In this document: positions 8,621 to 16,585 of the stretch, piece after piece | Numbering within the stretch: the first letter of the stretch is position 1 | Layout: each line of letters starts with the position of its first letter | From: Scandinavium lactucae | GTDB taxonomy: Bacteria; Pseudomonadota; Gammaproteobacteria; Enterobacterales; Enterobacteriaceae | Direction of reading: 5' to 3' | DNA: 64,000 bases | Assembly: GCF_033843265.1 (NCBI RefSeq) | Contig: NZ_JAWXRD010000029.1 | Span: forward strand, 1-64,000 | Notes under the pieces: model-generated | The model's database searches: none | Seen by the model: only the letters and a program-made list of their open reading frames with translations | Told to the model about the DNA's origin: nothing | Translations under genes and position numbers: made by a program

Positions 8621-8636
8621 GCAACCATCGTGCCAA
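8621..8636 (-). promoter_or_regulatory. Sigma-54 promoter of lafBCDEFSTU
   Basis: On the minus strand the sequence reads TTGGCACGATGGTTGC followed by A, an essentially perfect -24/-12 element (consensus TGGCAC, five bases, TTGCW). The invariant GG and GC pairs are exactly 10 bases apart. Predicted transcription start is near 8609, giving a leader of about 36 bases before the lafB ATG. The likely activator is LafK. Confidence 0.88.
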
Positions 8637-8725
8637 TTTTTAAGTTTTTTAAATTCAGTAGGTTACAATTTAGAAGGAAGGCTGATTTCCCCTGAAGGGA
8701 AACAACAGGAAGGGAAATGCCACAA

Positions 8726-8753
8726 ACAAAAACACCGCCTTACAGCGGTGTTT
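8726..8753 (-). terminator. Intrinsic terminator after lafA
   Basis: Just beyond the lafA stop, the minus strand carries AAACACCGC, a six-base loop, GCGGTGTTT and then a run of T (TTTTTGTTTG). This is a strong rho-independent terminator that would isolate the highly expressed flagellin gene from the lafB operon, which starts from its own sigma-54 promoter about 90 bases further on. Confidence 0.88.
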
Positions 8754-8772
8754 ATTTAAACGGTGTGGTGGA

Positions 8773-9624
8773 TTAGCCCAGCAGGGACATCACCATACCG
8801 GACATGCTGTTGGACTGTTTCAGCATCGACATACTGGTTTGCGCCAGCATCTGGTTACGGGTCATGCTGGAGGCTTCAGACGCGAAGTCTGCATCGCGGA
8901 TGTTGCCCAGTGCCAGGTCAGTGTTGTCTTTCATGTTTGCCAGGTTAGCCGCGGTGTGACCCAGACGGTTGATGTTTGCACCCAGTTTAGAGCGCAGAGT
9001 ACCCACCTGAGAAATCGCGCCTTCGATGTTGGTAATCATCGCCTGAGCCCCGGAAACGGTAGTCAGCGTAGCGCCAGAACCCGTCAGCGCACCCATACCG
9101 CTTGCGCCCTGTACCGCAGTCAGTTCAGAGCTGACATCCAGTTTCAGGCTTTCACCTTCAGAAGCACCAATCTGGAAGTTCATCGCACTGGTGAATTTAC
9201 CACCGCTTGCGAACAGGCTCTCACCTGCATATTTGGTGTTGCCCATGATGTTGGACAGTTCGCTGTTCAGCTCGTCCATTTCAGACTGCAGCGCCGCACG
9301 ATCTTCAGGACCGTTGGTGTCGTTCGCAGCCTGGGTTGCGAGGTCTTTCATGCGGTACATGATGTTGCTTACTTCGTCGAAAGCACCTTCTGCGGTCTGC
9401 AGCAAAGCGGTCGCATCAGAGATGTTACGCTGAGCAACGGTCATGCCGTTGGTCTGGCCCTGAAGGCGAGTAGCGATCTGCAGGCCAGCTGCATCATCTG
9501 CTGCGGAGTTAATACGTTTACCGGTGCCCAGGCGCTCCATTGCTGTAGACAGCATGCTGTTGGATTTATTCAGCGCATTCACGGAAGCCATGGAAGATGC
9601 GTTAGTAAAAATAGAAAGTGCCAT
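8773..9624 (-). CDS. lafA: Lateral flagellin LafA
   Basis: Structural protein of the lateral filament, 283 residues. The conserved D0/D1 ends are clear: N-terminal half with NSMLSTAMERLGTGKRINSA and AAGLQIATRLQ, C-terminal half with DADFASEASSMTRNQML and ending MSGMVMSLLG. The surface domain between about 140 and 200 is very short and Gly/Ser/Thr-rich, typical of compact lateral flagellins. An AAGGAG site 8 bases before the ATG predicts strong translation. It is monocistronic, with a terminator after it and a long AT-rich leader region before it. The Ser/Thr residues and lysines are plausible targets for the modification genes at 23-27 kb. Confidence 0.96.
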   Translation of the reverse strand: MALSIFTNASSMASVNALNKSNSMLSTAMERLGTGKRINSAADDAAGLQIATRLQGQTNGMTVAQRNISDATALLQTAEGAFDEVSNIMYRMKDLATQAANDTNGPEDRAALQSEMDELNSELSNIMGNTKYAGESLFASGGKFTSAMNFQIGASEGESLKLDVSSELTAVQGASGMGALTGSGATLTTVSGAQAMITNIEGAISQVGTLRSKLGANINRLGHTAANLANMKDNTDLALGNIRDADFASEASSMTRNQMLAQTSMSMLKQSNSMSGMVMSLLG

Positions 9625-9756
9625 TTTTAATTCTCCTTTTGAACCTGTCGGTCAGGCTCTTCTCTCTGGTACTCATGTAAAACGACACAGACCTATGGCG
9701 AATTAAATCGGAAATGAAAAAAAATTTTCTTTTTTCCTGGCTAAAGAATGAAAGTG

Positions 9757-9796
9757 TTATCCGCATAATAAAGAAATGCTCATTATTAGCGGATAA
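9757..9796. repeat. Imperfect palindrome upstream of lafA
   Basis: The arms TTATCCGC and GCGGATAA, extended by TAATAA / TTATTA with one bulged A, flank an 11-base centre. Each outer arm, read outwards, is GCGGATAA, one base from the sigma-28 -10 consensus GCCGATAA. On the plus strand TAAAG lies 16 bases upstream of one arm. It may be an operator for a dimeric regulator (LafZ is encoded next door), a pair of divergent late promoters, or simply an RNA hairpin. Confidence 0.45.
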
Positions 9797-9987
9797 ATAC
9801 AAAGACAATTCAAAGCGACATATTAGCGTTTAAACTTAAGCGAACATTACATTTTCTTACGTTTTAAAGAATTCACTGAAAAGCGTCTCATTCGCAAAAA
9901 TCCAGCCAAAAACATCTTATTTACAACACCGTTGGTTTTGTTAATAAAAAGATCAACCAACCATTTTATTTAACTTTTAATCATGCC

Positions 9988-9996
9988 TGTTATAAA
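9988..9996 (+). promoter_or_regulatory. Candidate extended -10 promoter
   Basis: TGTTATAAA is a near-consensus extended -10 element reading towards lafZ; upstream, at 16 bases, TTTAAC is a weak -35. A start near 10003 would give a transcript that meets the terminator at 10119-10141 after about 140 bases. Confidence 0.35.
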
Positions 9997-10002
9997 ACCC
10001 CC

Positions 10003-10142
10003 GAATTATTCGCTTAATAATTTATTGCACATCACAGTTTTATAGCGTAAAAATGTGCCAAGGAAGAGAAACTTCCTAAATACACCTAAGAAAAGGATGA
10101 CATTGTCGGGTGACAGCCCCCCTTTTTATGAGGGGTTTTTTG
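10003..10142 (+). ncRNA. Candidate small RNA or attenuated lafZ leader
   Basis: Between a plausible promoter and a clear intrinsic terminator lies a non-coding stretch with successive hairpins: AGGAAG-AGAAA-CTTCCT at 10061-10077, TGTC-GGGT-GACA at about 10104-10115, and CCCCT-AGGGG plus six T at 10119-10141. No open reading frame with a ribosome binding site is visible in it. The transcript would end 170 bases before lafZ, so it is either an independent small RNA or a leader in which termination controls lafZ. Both ends are predictions. Confidence 0.35.
10119..10141 (+). terminator. Intrinsic terminator upstream of lafZ
   Basis: CCCCT, a seven-base loop, AGGGG and six T in a row, reading in the plus direction. 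The stem is short but the T run is complete. No protein gene precedes it on this strand, which implies a short non-coding transcript. Confidence 0.65.
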
Positions 10143-10315
10143 GCGTTTACCCGCAAGTATGACCTTTTCTTTGCACCATCTCCGCAGGCAAGCGGCAATT
10201 CTCAATGAATTTTAAACGGAATTAATGATTAATTTACATTAAGCATTTCGTCCAGATATTGCGCAATGCTTGGCGAATTAAATTCTTCTGGAGGGGGTAG
10301 CCACCATCACTTGCC

Positions 10316-11254
10316 ATGAATAAAATGTATTACGCGGTAAATAATTGGTTAATAGATTTGCCCTCAGGCTCGATCATCAGTCTTGTTTCCGGTGAAAAAA
10401 AACGCCTCGGCGAGTACCAATTAAAGCTTTTAGACGTGTTGGTGACAAACGCGGGGAAAATACTCACCCGTGAAGAACTGACCACCCTGGTTTGGGAACG
10501 TCGGGTTATCGGCAATAATAGTCTTCCTAATGCTATCCACGCATTGCGTAGTGCGCTGGAAGATGATGGAAAAGCGCAAAAAATTATAAAAACCATACCC
10601 AAAAAAGGGTATTTACTGGAACCAGCCTGGTGCCGTTCTGTTGAGCTTGAAAGTGAAGATACCGACCAACCCGCCAGTGTTTCCGAGCCCGTCATCGACG
10701 ATGCGGTTGTTGAAGAGCCAGACAATTTTCCTGCGCTCCCGGAGACCTCCATGCATCGGGAAACGGAAGTCATCCTCTCACATGAGCCATTGACGCAGAC
10801 CAGAGAACCTTTGCGCAACTATCAACCGTTGTTCGCCCTTCTGGCCCTGCTTTTTGTGGTGCTCGCCAGCGCTGTCGCAGGATGGCATTACGCCACGTCG
10901 CATGACTCCAGGCTGGTTGCCACGGAGCAAGAACCCGGTGTCTACAGCAATATAAACATTTACGCGATATCCGAAGCGAACCAGTTGGAGATGAATAAAG
11001 AGGACTTTTACAGCAAGATCAAAGACACCCTTTATATTATCAATCAGCAGATCAAATCCCAGTCCGCCACCATGACGGTCTATTACCAGAGTGTCGATCA
11101 GACGCTCAATTACACCTTTGCGTTAAAGAACCGCTGTGGCAGCAAACAACTGGTGATGGCTATCTATCACTGGCGCATCGACCCTGCGCTTCTGAATAAT
11201 CTTATCCTGCGAGAAACGAGGAGGAAAATCAGTGAGATGGAAACCTGCACTTAA
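10316..11254 (+). CDS. lafZ: LafZ, ToxR/CadC-type membrane-bound regulator
   Basis: Transcription factor anchored in the inner membrane. Residues about 8-105 form an OmpR/ToxR-type winged helix (GEYQLKLLDVLVTNAGKIL, TREELTTLVW, IHALRSALEDD and the wing motif IKTIPKKGYLLE). An acidic linker follows, then one membrane segment at about 170-190 and a periplasmic sensor domain of roughly 120 residues. Flag-2 loci of other enterobacteria carry a similar regulator at this place. The start is supported by the protein family, but the nearest strong purine run (GGAGGGGG, 10290-10297) is 18 bases upstream, too far for normal initiation. The signal sensed and the promoters controlled are unknown. Confidence 0.85.
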   Translation: MNKMYYAVNNWLIDLPSGSIISLVSGEKKRLGEYQLKLLDVLVTNAGKILTREELTTLVWERRVIGNNSLPNAIHALRSALEDDGKAQKIIKTIPKKGYLLEPAWCRSVELESEDTDQPASVSEPVIDDAVVEEPDNFPALPETSMHRETEVILSHEPLTQTREPLRNYQPLFALLALLFVVLASAVAGWHYATSHDSRLVATEQEPGVYSNINIYAISEANQLEMNKEDFYSKIKDTLYIINQQIKSQSATMTVYYQSVDQTLNYTFALKNRCGSKQLVMAIYHWRIDPALLNNLILRETRRKISEMETCT

Positions 11255-11702
11255 CTGGAAATGGTTGCTGTCATACTTTCTGATTGCCGCTGGCGTGTTT
11301 GTCGGCGTTCGCGCCTGGCAGACGCCACTGTCGCTCTCCACCCAGGCTGACGTTGACGTTTATATACAGCTCGGCTTTTATGATCTGATGTCGCGGCGGA
11401 AAGAGATTTACGACTCCCATATGCAGACCGTCAATGATGCCATTTTGCCGATCATCACCAGCCCTAACGACAACCGTTTTGTGCTGAAAGGGAAGTTTAC
11501 GGAGATCAATGAACAAAACGGGAAGCGATTCTTTTCCTATACGCCCATCTATTACAGCACGGTGCAGAAAGGGCTGATGATTGATGGCCTGGTAGACACG
11601 CTGATGCATGTCGATTTCTGGATGCAGCCCGTCTATGTAGATAATCAGTCGGTGGTTGTCGGGCAAACGGGAGCCATCTTTTTATACCCGCTGCATAAAT
11701 AA
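11232..11702 (+). CDS. FidL-like membrane protein
   Basis: Small protein (156 residues) with one N-terminal membrane segment (about 10-27) and a periplasmic domain. It starts at a GTG inside the 3' end of lafZ (23-base overlap), with a GGAGG site 7 bases upstream, so it is translationally coupled to the regulator. A ToxR/CadC-type regulator followed by a short single-pass partner is the arrangement of marT-fidL in Salmonella, and the size and topology fit. By analogy it may modulate LafZ in the periplasm, as ToxS does for ToxR; this is inference. Confidence 0.6.
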   Translation: MRWKPALNWKWLLSYFLIAAGVFVGVRAWQTPLSLSTQADVDVYIQLGFYDLMSRRKEIYDSHMQTVNDAILPIITSPNDNRFVLKGKFTEINEQNGKRFFSYTPIYYSTVQKGLMIDGLVDTLMHVDFWMQPVYVDNQSVVVGQTGAIFLYPLHK

Positions 11703-11710
11703 TCCACTCT

Positions 11711-11748
11711 CTCCCCTCGCCCTCCAGCAACAGCGTGGGCGAGGGGAG
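11711..11748. terminator. Hairpin between convergent fidL-like gene and lafW
   Basis: A perfect 11-base inverted repeat (CTCCCCTCGCC / GGCGAGGGGAG) around a 16-base loop lies between the two convergent stops. There is no T run on either side, so it may act as an RNA 3'-end stabiliser rather than a classical terminator. Confidence 0.5.
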
Positions 11749-11756
11749 ACGTGGCG

Positions 11757-12767
11757 TTATCCCAAAATATTTTTCACTGTCATCAGGGATACATTCCCCT
11801 GAGCAGACAGGGCCTGCGACAGCAAACCATACTGTTTCCCGCTTTTCGCTAACGCTTCGCCCAGCGCACGTGCCGTTTCCAGCGCTTCATCAGGGGCGTA
11901 GACCGTTGCCATATCCTGAATGCGGGCAGAAACCCGGTCCTGATGCTGAAGCAGTTTGCTTCGCTCACGGGTGATCTGCTCCAGCGTTTGCTGCAATTTA
12001 CCGCTTGCCCCACGCTCCCACTGGCTACTCAACTGACCGATTTCATCCTCGCGGCTCGCCTCAGCGCGTGGGGCCAGGAGCGTAAAGGCATCCGCCGGGA
12101 ACAGATGCCCTTCCCCACGGACGCTTAACTGCTGGCTCACTCGCTCCCAGCGGGCTTCATCGACCTGAAAAATCGCTTTCCCTTCGCGGCTTAAGGAGGC
12201 GTGGATCCCCAAACGCCCCAGCCCCACATTCAGCTGAACCAGCGCCTGACGCGGCGTCGCCTGTGCCGGTATTGCCACAGCGGTAAGCTCACGCTTATTA
12301 CCGCCAAGCGCAAAAACCAACGTCTCGCCCGGCAGCTGTTCAAGCAACTTATCCATTCCTGGCAACGTAAAGTTGACTTTGCTGTTTTGCTGTAGCGTCA
12401 CATTGAAGTTGCGATCCACCGTCCCGCCAGAAAGGGTGCGGCGCTGCCGCAACAACGTATCAACCGCTGCGGATGGCTCTCCCGGGTTGCCACGCGTAGC
12501 CTGGTGGCGCAGCAGCAACAGCTGTGTTTCCGTTTCCGATAGATAATTCTCTGCCTTTTGCACCGCCGTAAGCTGCTGATTAAGCTGGAGGTTGTAGCGC
12601 AAAGGGCGACGCGAAAGCAGCGCAGATTCCGGGAATTGCGGTGTGGTACGGCTGACAGGGGCCCGCTGCTCGGGACGAGCAACAGGCGTTGCCGCCCCCG
12701 GCGTGGTTCTGACCGATGCCGGGGAGGTGGAAAGCGTGTTTGTTTTTAAACCGACTTGCATAACCAT
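11757..12767 (-). CDS. lafW: Hook-associated protein LafW
   Basis: Last gene of the rod/hook operon, 336 residues, directly after the FlgL-like lfgL (1-base overlap). LafW is specific to Flag-2/lateral systems and has no counterpart in the primary flagellum of E. coli. The first 50 or so residues are disordered and Pro/Thr-rich; the central part includes two helical segments, and the last 50 residues (ALAKSGKQYGLLSQALSAQG, then LMTVKNILG) look like a flagellin-type C-terminal helix used for assembly. Its exact role in the hook-filament junction is not known to me. Confidence 0.78.
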   Translation of the reverse strand: MVMQVGLKTNTLSTSPASVRTTPGAATPVARPEQRAPVSRTTPQFPESALLSRRPLRYNLQLNQQLTAVQKAENYLSETETQLLLLRHQATRGNPGEPSAAVDTLLRQRRTLSGGTVDRNFNVTLQQNSKVNFTLPGMDKLLEQLPGETLVFALGGNKRELTAVAIPAQATPRQALVQLNVGLGRLGIHASLSREGKAIFQVDEARWERVSQQLSVRGEGHLFPADAFTLLAPRAEASREDEIGQLSSQWERGASGKLQQTLEQITRERSKLLQHQDRVSARIQDMATVYAPDEALETARALGEALAKSGKQYGLLSQALSAQGNVSLMTVKNILG

Positions 12768-13687
12768 TACAACATGCTGAAGAGCGAAAGCTGGCTAATC
12801 ATGCTGTATGCCTTGTTGGTGATTTGTACGGAGTTGGTATACAGCTGAAGATTGATACTGGTAGTTGCCCAGTCGGTGTCTGACAGATCGCGCACCACCT
12901 GGTCGTTGGCCATGCTGACATCCGTATGGGCATCACCCAACATCGTCAGTCGGTTCTGACGGCCCCCCAGATCGGTAAACAGCGCCGCCACGTTGTCACG
13001 GGATTGCCCGGACAGCGCCAGCATCTCGTTGAGGGAGTCCTCGTAATCCGTTATCGAGAGCGCCGGGTCCTGCATTTTATCGCTCAGGGCCTTGAGCTTG
13101 TTTAGCATCTCCAGATCGTCGCCGCTGCCGGAAAATGCCGCGACAACATTGGTGTTTTCGGTGATGTTAATTCCGTTCGCCACCGTGGTTTCACGCGTGC
13201 CGTTGTTGCCCTGGTAGACATATTTCCCCTGAGCCTCATCCCAGATAACGGGTTTGGTATCGGTTTTGGTGCCAGAGAAGAGATATCCCCCGCTTTCGTT
13301 TTGCGCGTTAATCGAGGCCACCAGCGAATCGAGCATTGAGGACAGTTCAGCCCCATAGCCCGACATATCTTGCCCGCTGTGGACGCCGCCGTTGGCCGCA
13401 GACAGCAGCTTATCGTTCAGCGCTAACAGCTGATTACTCATGGCTGTAATGTGTGCTTCCTGGCTGGAGAGTGCCCCGCTCAGCCCGGTAATGTTGCTCT
13501 GGTACTGTTTGATGGCCGATTGCTCGCGGTTAAGCTGGACCAGACGTGTGGCAGCAACCGGATCGTCAGACGGAACATTAATCCGCTTTTGCGTGGCCAT
13601 CTGTTCCATCAGTTTGCTGATACGTGTGCCGTTAGCGCCAAGCTGCGCCATCATGGCATCAGAATTATAAAGACTACTGATTCGCAT
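12767..13687 (-). CDS. lfgL: Hook-filament junction protein LfgL (FlgL-like)
   Basis: Hook-associated protein 3 of the lateral flagellum, one of two junction proteins between hook and filament. The flagellin-like N terminus (GTRISKLMEQMATQKRINVP, then DDPVAATRLVQL) and C-terminal helix ending YSMISQLSLFSML are both present. At 306 residues it has the usual length. It follows lfgK in the operon. Confidence 0.93.
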   Translation of the reverse strand: MRISSLYNSDAMMAQLGANGTRISKLMEQMATQKRINVPSDDPVAATRLVQLNREQSAIKQYQSNITGLSGALSSQEAHITAMSNQLLALNDKLLSAANGGVHSGQDMSGYGAELSSMLDSLVASINAQNESGGYLFSGTKTDTKPVIWDEAQGKYVYQGNNGTRETTVANGINITENTNVVAAFSGSGDDLEMLNKLKALSDKMQDPALSITDYEDSLNEMLALSGQSRDNVAALFTDLGGRQNRLTMLGDAHTDVSMANDQVVRDLSDTDWATTSINLQLYTNSVQITNKAYSMISQLSLFSML

Positions 13688-13707
13688 AATTGATTCCTTA
13701 ACGCCGG

Positions 13708-15078
13708 TTAGAACAGGCCTAACAGGTCACTGAAAATCTGATTACCGGTGGCAATCACTTTGACGTTGGATTGATACGCCTGCATATAGACCTGAAGGTT
13801 AATCGCCTCTTCGTCCTGGTTCACCGCGCTGAGGTTGTTGCGCTGCAGCTGCGCCTGATCGTACACACTCTGCGCGGCTTCCAGTTCGTTCTGGGATTTC
13901 TTGCTGGCTATGCCGACGTTAGAGATGATGGCGGCAGCGCCTTCATTCAGGCTCATATTGCCCATCCCGCCGATATCCACCTTTTTGTTTTTCAGTTCGA
14001 TGAGCGCCTGCAGGTTGCCACCGTTACCCTGTTCGCCAGTGGCGTCAGACAGCGCCAGATCATCCGGCTTGAGGTCGTTAACCTGTAAAATGCCCGCCGG
14101 GTTGTTCAGATCGAAGGTGAAGAGCGGTTTACCCGGATTACCCTTTTTATCAAAACCCTGAGCCAGCTGATCGTTAAACAGCGTCGCCACCGCTTCAGCC
14201 ATTCCCTGCACCGAGGCCTGCATCTGAGCCAGATCACCGGTTTCATAGTCATACAGTGCGCCAAGCTGCCCACCCGTGGAGGGGTTTAACGAGAAAGTCG
14301 TGTTGGAAAAATTGAGACTTAATATCGGGTTGCCGCTGCCATCCTGGCTGCTGGTCAGCTCTCCGGCCACCTTACCGCTGACCAGCGGCTGGCCATTTTT
14401 CAACGAAATGGAGTAGCTACCGTTGCTGTCCTCCGTCACCTTCACATCGCTATAGGTACTCAGCTGTTTCACCAATTCATCACGCTGGTCGCGCAGCACG
14501 TTACTGTTGCCACCCGTGGAGTCGACTTCCATGATTTTTTTATTGTAATCAGCGATACCCGCCGTCAGGCTGTTGATCTGCCCGACCATGGTGTCGCGCT
14601 GGCTGGAAACCGATTTTTTCTGACTGTTGATAAAGTCGTTCATGTTGTTAAAGCGCGTCGCCAGAGAATCTGCCTGATTCAGCAGCTGCTGACGGTTCGC
14701 TTCATTTTCCGGCTCTTTTGTCAGCGCACTCAGGGCCGAAAAGAAATCATCCAGACCGGTTCCCAGGCTAGTGGAGTCCGTCCCGATCACTTTTTCCAGC
14801 GAACTCAGATACTGGTTGTTAATCCCGTAATAGTTGGCTTTGCTGTTGCTCTGCCACACCTGACTGGTTAAATACTGATCGGAGATGCGCCGGATACTGT
14901 CAACCTGAACGCCAGCACCAGCCGACAGGCCTCCCTGGCCCATCGTCGCCACGGAACTCTGAATAATGCCCTGACGGCTGTAGCCCGGCGTCAGGACGTT
15001 AGAGATGTTCATGGAGGTCACGCTCATCCCAAACTGCGCCGCCTGCAAGCCACTCCAGGCAATGTTGATCATGTTCAT
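13708..15078 (-). CDS. lfgK: Hook-filament junction protein LfgK (FlgK-like)
   Basis: Hook-associated protein 1, 456 residues. The N terminus has the axial-protein motif SGLQAAQFGMSVTSMNISNV and the C terminus ends AYQSNVKVIATGNQIFSDLL. The start is the ATG 6 bases after a GGAG site. It lies 3 bases after lfgJ. Confidence 0.94.
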   Translation of the reverse strand: MNMINIAWSGLQAAQFGMSVTSMNISNVLTPGYSRQGIIQSSVATMGQGGLSAGAGVQVDSIRRISDQYLTSQVWQSNSKANYYGINNQYLSSLEKVIGTDSTSLGTGLDDFFSALSALTKEPENEANRQQLLNQADSLATRFNNMNDFINSQKKSVSSQRDTMVGQINSLTAGIADYNKKIMEVDSTGGNSNVLRDQRDELVKQLSTYSDVKVTEDSNGSYSISLKNGQPLVSGKVAGELTSSQDGSGNPILSLNFSNTTFSLNPSTGGQLGALYDYETGDLAQMQASVQGMAEAVATLFNDQLAQGFDKKGNPGKPLFTFDLNNPAGILQVNDLKPDDLALSDATGEQGNGGNLQALIELKNKKVDIGGMGNMSLNEGAAAIISNVGIASKKSQNELEAAQSVYDQAQLQRNNLSAVNQDEEAINLQVYMQAYQSNVKVIATGNQIFSDLLGLF

Positions 15079-15081
15079 CGG

Positions 15082-15474
15082 TTACTCCTGCCCACGACGC
15101 ATCACGGGGACGACGGGGGGCGTTAAATGCTGAGGATGTTCATGTAAAGCGGCCATACTCTGCGTATTCTTAAGCGCCGCCTGCTCCTGCGGCCCAAGCT
15201 GGGTAATAATCATCTGGGCTATTCCGCTGCTGCGCTGCGATGCCAGCTGGGATGCCAGCTTGTCATCATAGAAATCACGCATCATGCGCTGCTGTTTGCT
15301 GTCAAACGGGTTATCGTCCACCAGCGCCTGCGAGGCTTTACGCATCTGCTGCATCAGGGTACGCAGAAACATCGCTTCAAATTGCTCGGCCGCCTGCTCC
15401 AGATTTTGTGGTTTAATCTGCCCGACCATATCGCCGGGCAGAATGCTGGTGTGGGGTTGAATCGCCTGTACCAT
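15082..15474 (-). CDS. lfgJ: Rod-cap protein LfgJ without muramidase domain (FlgJ-like)
   Basis: Scaffold for rod assembly in the periplasm. Only the N-terminal rod-binding domain is encoded (EQAAEQFEAMFLRTLMQQMR, then MMRDFYDDKLASQLASQRS and GIAQMII). E. coli FlgJ is more than 300 residues and carries a C-terminal peptidoglycan-cleaving glucosaminidase domain; here the protein stops at 130 residues with no remnant of that domain before lfgK. This single-domain form is known in other flagellar systems, which then use a separate cell-wall enzyme. Confidence 0.92.
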   Translation of the reverse strand: MVQAIQPHTSILPGDMVGQIKPQNLEQAAEQFEAMFLRTLMQQMRKASQALVDDNPFDSKQQRMMRDFYDDKLASQLASQRSSGIAQMIITQLGPQEQAALKNTQSMAALHEHPQHLTPPVVPVMRRGQE

Positions 15475-15483
15475 TACGCCTCC

Positions 15484-16575
15484 TTAAATCACCACCAGCT
15501 CGGCATCCAGCGCACCCGCTTCATGCAGCGCCTGCAAAATCGCCATGGTGTCATCCGGCGATGCCCCTAAACTGTTCAGCGTATTCACGATGCTACGCAG
15601 GCTGGTTCCGGCGGCAATGGTCACCATCTGTCCCCGACCGCGATCGACATTGACATCGCTTTCGGGCGTGACGACGGTTCGCCCCTGGCTAAAGGCACCC
15701 GGCTGGCTGACATTGGACGATTCGCGGATGGTCACGGTCAAATTGCCGTGTGAGACCGCCGCCGCGCGAACCACCACGCCATCACCAATCACCACCGTGC
15801 CGGTACGCGCGTTAAACACCACGCGCGGCGGCTGTTTAGCGGCATTGATTTGCACATCTTCCAGCATCGACATAAAGGCCACGCGCTCACCGGCGGAGAG
15901 CGGGGCATTAACGATAACGTTGGTTGCACTCTGCGCCGTGGCGATGCCGGATCCGAACGCATTGTTAAGCGCGACCGCCACGCTATTGGCGGTTTTAAAG
16001 CTCGGGCGTTTGAGGTTTAAAATCACCTGATTGTTCTGCTGGAAATCAGAGGGAATTTCACGCTCCACCGAACCGCCGTTGGGTACCCGCCCCACGGTGG
16101 GGGTGTTGATGGTGACGCTGGAGCCGCTGTTGCCTTCCGCCTTCACGCCGCCGACCACCACGTTCCCCTGCGCCAGGGCGTAGACCTCGCCATCTGCCCC
16201 GCGCAGTTGCGTGAGCAGCAACGTGCCGCCGCGCAGGCTTTTGGCATCGCCAATGGACGATACCGTCACATCAATAGACTGGCCCCGGGCATAACCCGGC
16301 GGCAAGGTGGCGCTGATCGCCACGGCAGCGACGTTTTTCACTTTCGGATCGATTTTGGTCGGCAGTTGTACGCCAAACTGGCGCAGCATGTTGGTCACCG
16401 ACTGGCTGGTGAATTTCACCTGGTTTTTATCACCCGTGCCGTCCAGACCGACCACAAGGCTGTAACCCACCAGCTGATTACCCCTTACTCCCTGGATATC
16501 GACCACGTTCCCCAGACGTTCCGCTGTGGCCCCTGTGGTCCACAACAGCATCAGAAATAGCATCGCTTTACGCAT
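15484..16575 (-). CDS. lfgI: Flagellar P-ring protein LfgI (FlgI-like)
   Basis: Forms the peptidoglycan-level ring that acts as a bushing for the rod. A signal peptide (about 1-18, ending TGATA) is followed by the highly conserved FlgI body with QGVRGNQLVGYSLVVGLDGT, VAAVAISATLPPGYARGQ and a C terminus rich in conserved residues (SPDDTMAILQALHEAGALDA). Length is 363 residues. It needs LfgA as chaperone. Confidence 0.96.
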   Translation of the reverse strand: MRKAMLFLMLLWTTGATAERLGNVVDIQGVRGNQLVGYSLVVGLDGTGDKNQVKFTSQSVTNMLRQFGVQLPTKIDPKVKNVAAVAISATLPPGYARGQSIDVTVSSIGDAKSLRGGTLLLTQLRGADGEVYALAQGNVVVGGVKAEGNSGSSVTINTPTVGRVPNGGSVEREIPSDFQQNNQVILNLKRPSFKTANSVAVALNNAFGSGIATAQSATNVIVNAPLSAGERVAFMSMLEDVQINAAKQPPRVVFNARTGTVVIGDGVVVRAAAVSHGNLTVTIRESSNVSQPGAFSQGRTVVTPESDVNVDRGRGQMVTIAAGTSLRSIVNTLNSLGASPDDTMAILQALHEAGALDAELVVI

Positions 16576-16585
16576 GGCAGACTCC

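Larger units (their letters stand above)
9625..10315. other. 691-base regulatory region between lafA and lafZ
   Basis: No protein gene is visible in this AT-rich gap between divergent lafA and lafZ. It holds the lafA leader and ribosome binding site, a large dyad at 9757-9796, a candidate plus-strand promoter with an extended -10 near 9988-9996, a hairpin-rich stretch at 10061-10141 ending in an intrinsic terminator, and an unusual GGAGGGGG run 18 bases before the lafZ start. I could not identify a convincing full sigma-28 promoter for lafA by eye, although one is expected. Confidence 0.6.

Noticed and set aside
9705..9713. CCGATTTAA as a sigma-28 -10 for lafA
   Set aside because: Three mismatches to GCCGATAA and no TAAA at the right distance.
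10045..10061. TTGGCAC on the minus strand upstream of lafA
   Set aside because: A good -24 element, but the bases 10 positions on are CG instead of GC, so no -12 element; it is also over 400 bases from lafA.
15082..15474. LfgJ as a truncated pseudogene
   Set aside because: The frame ends cleanly 3 bases before lfgK with intact rod-cap motifs, and single-domain FlgJ proteins are known.
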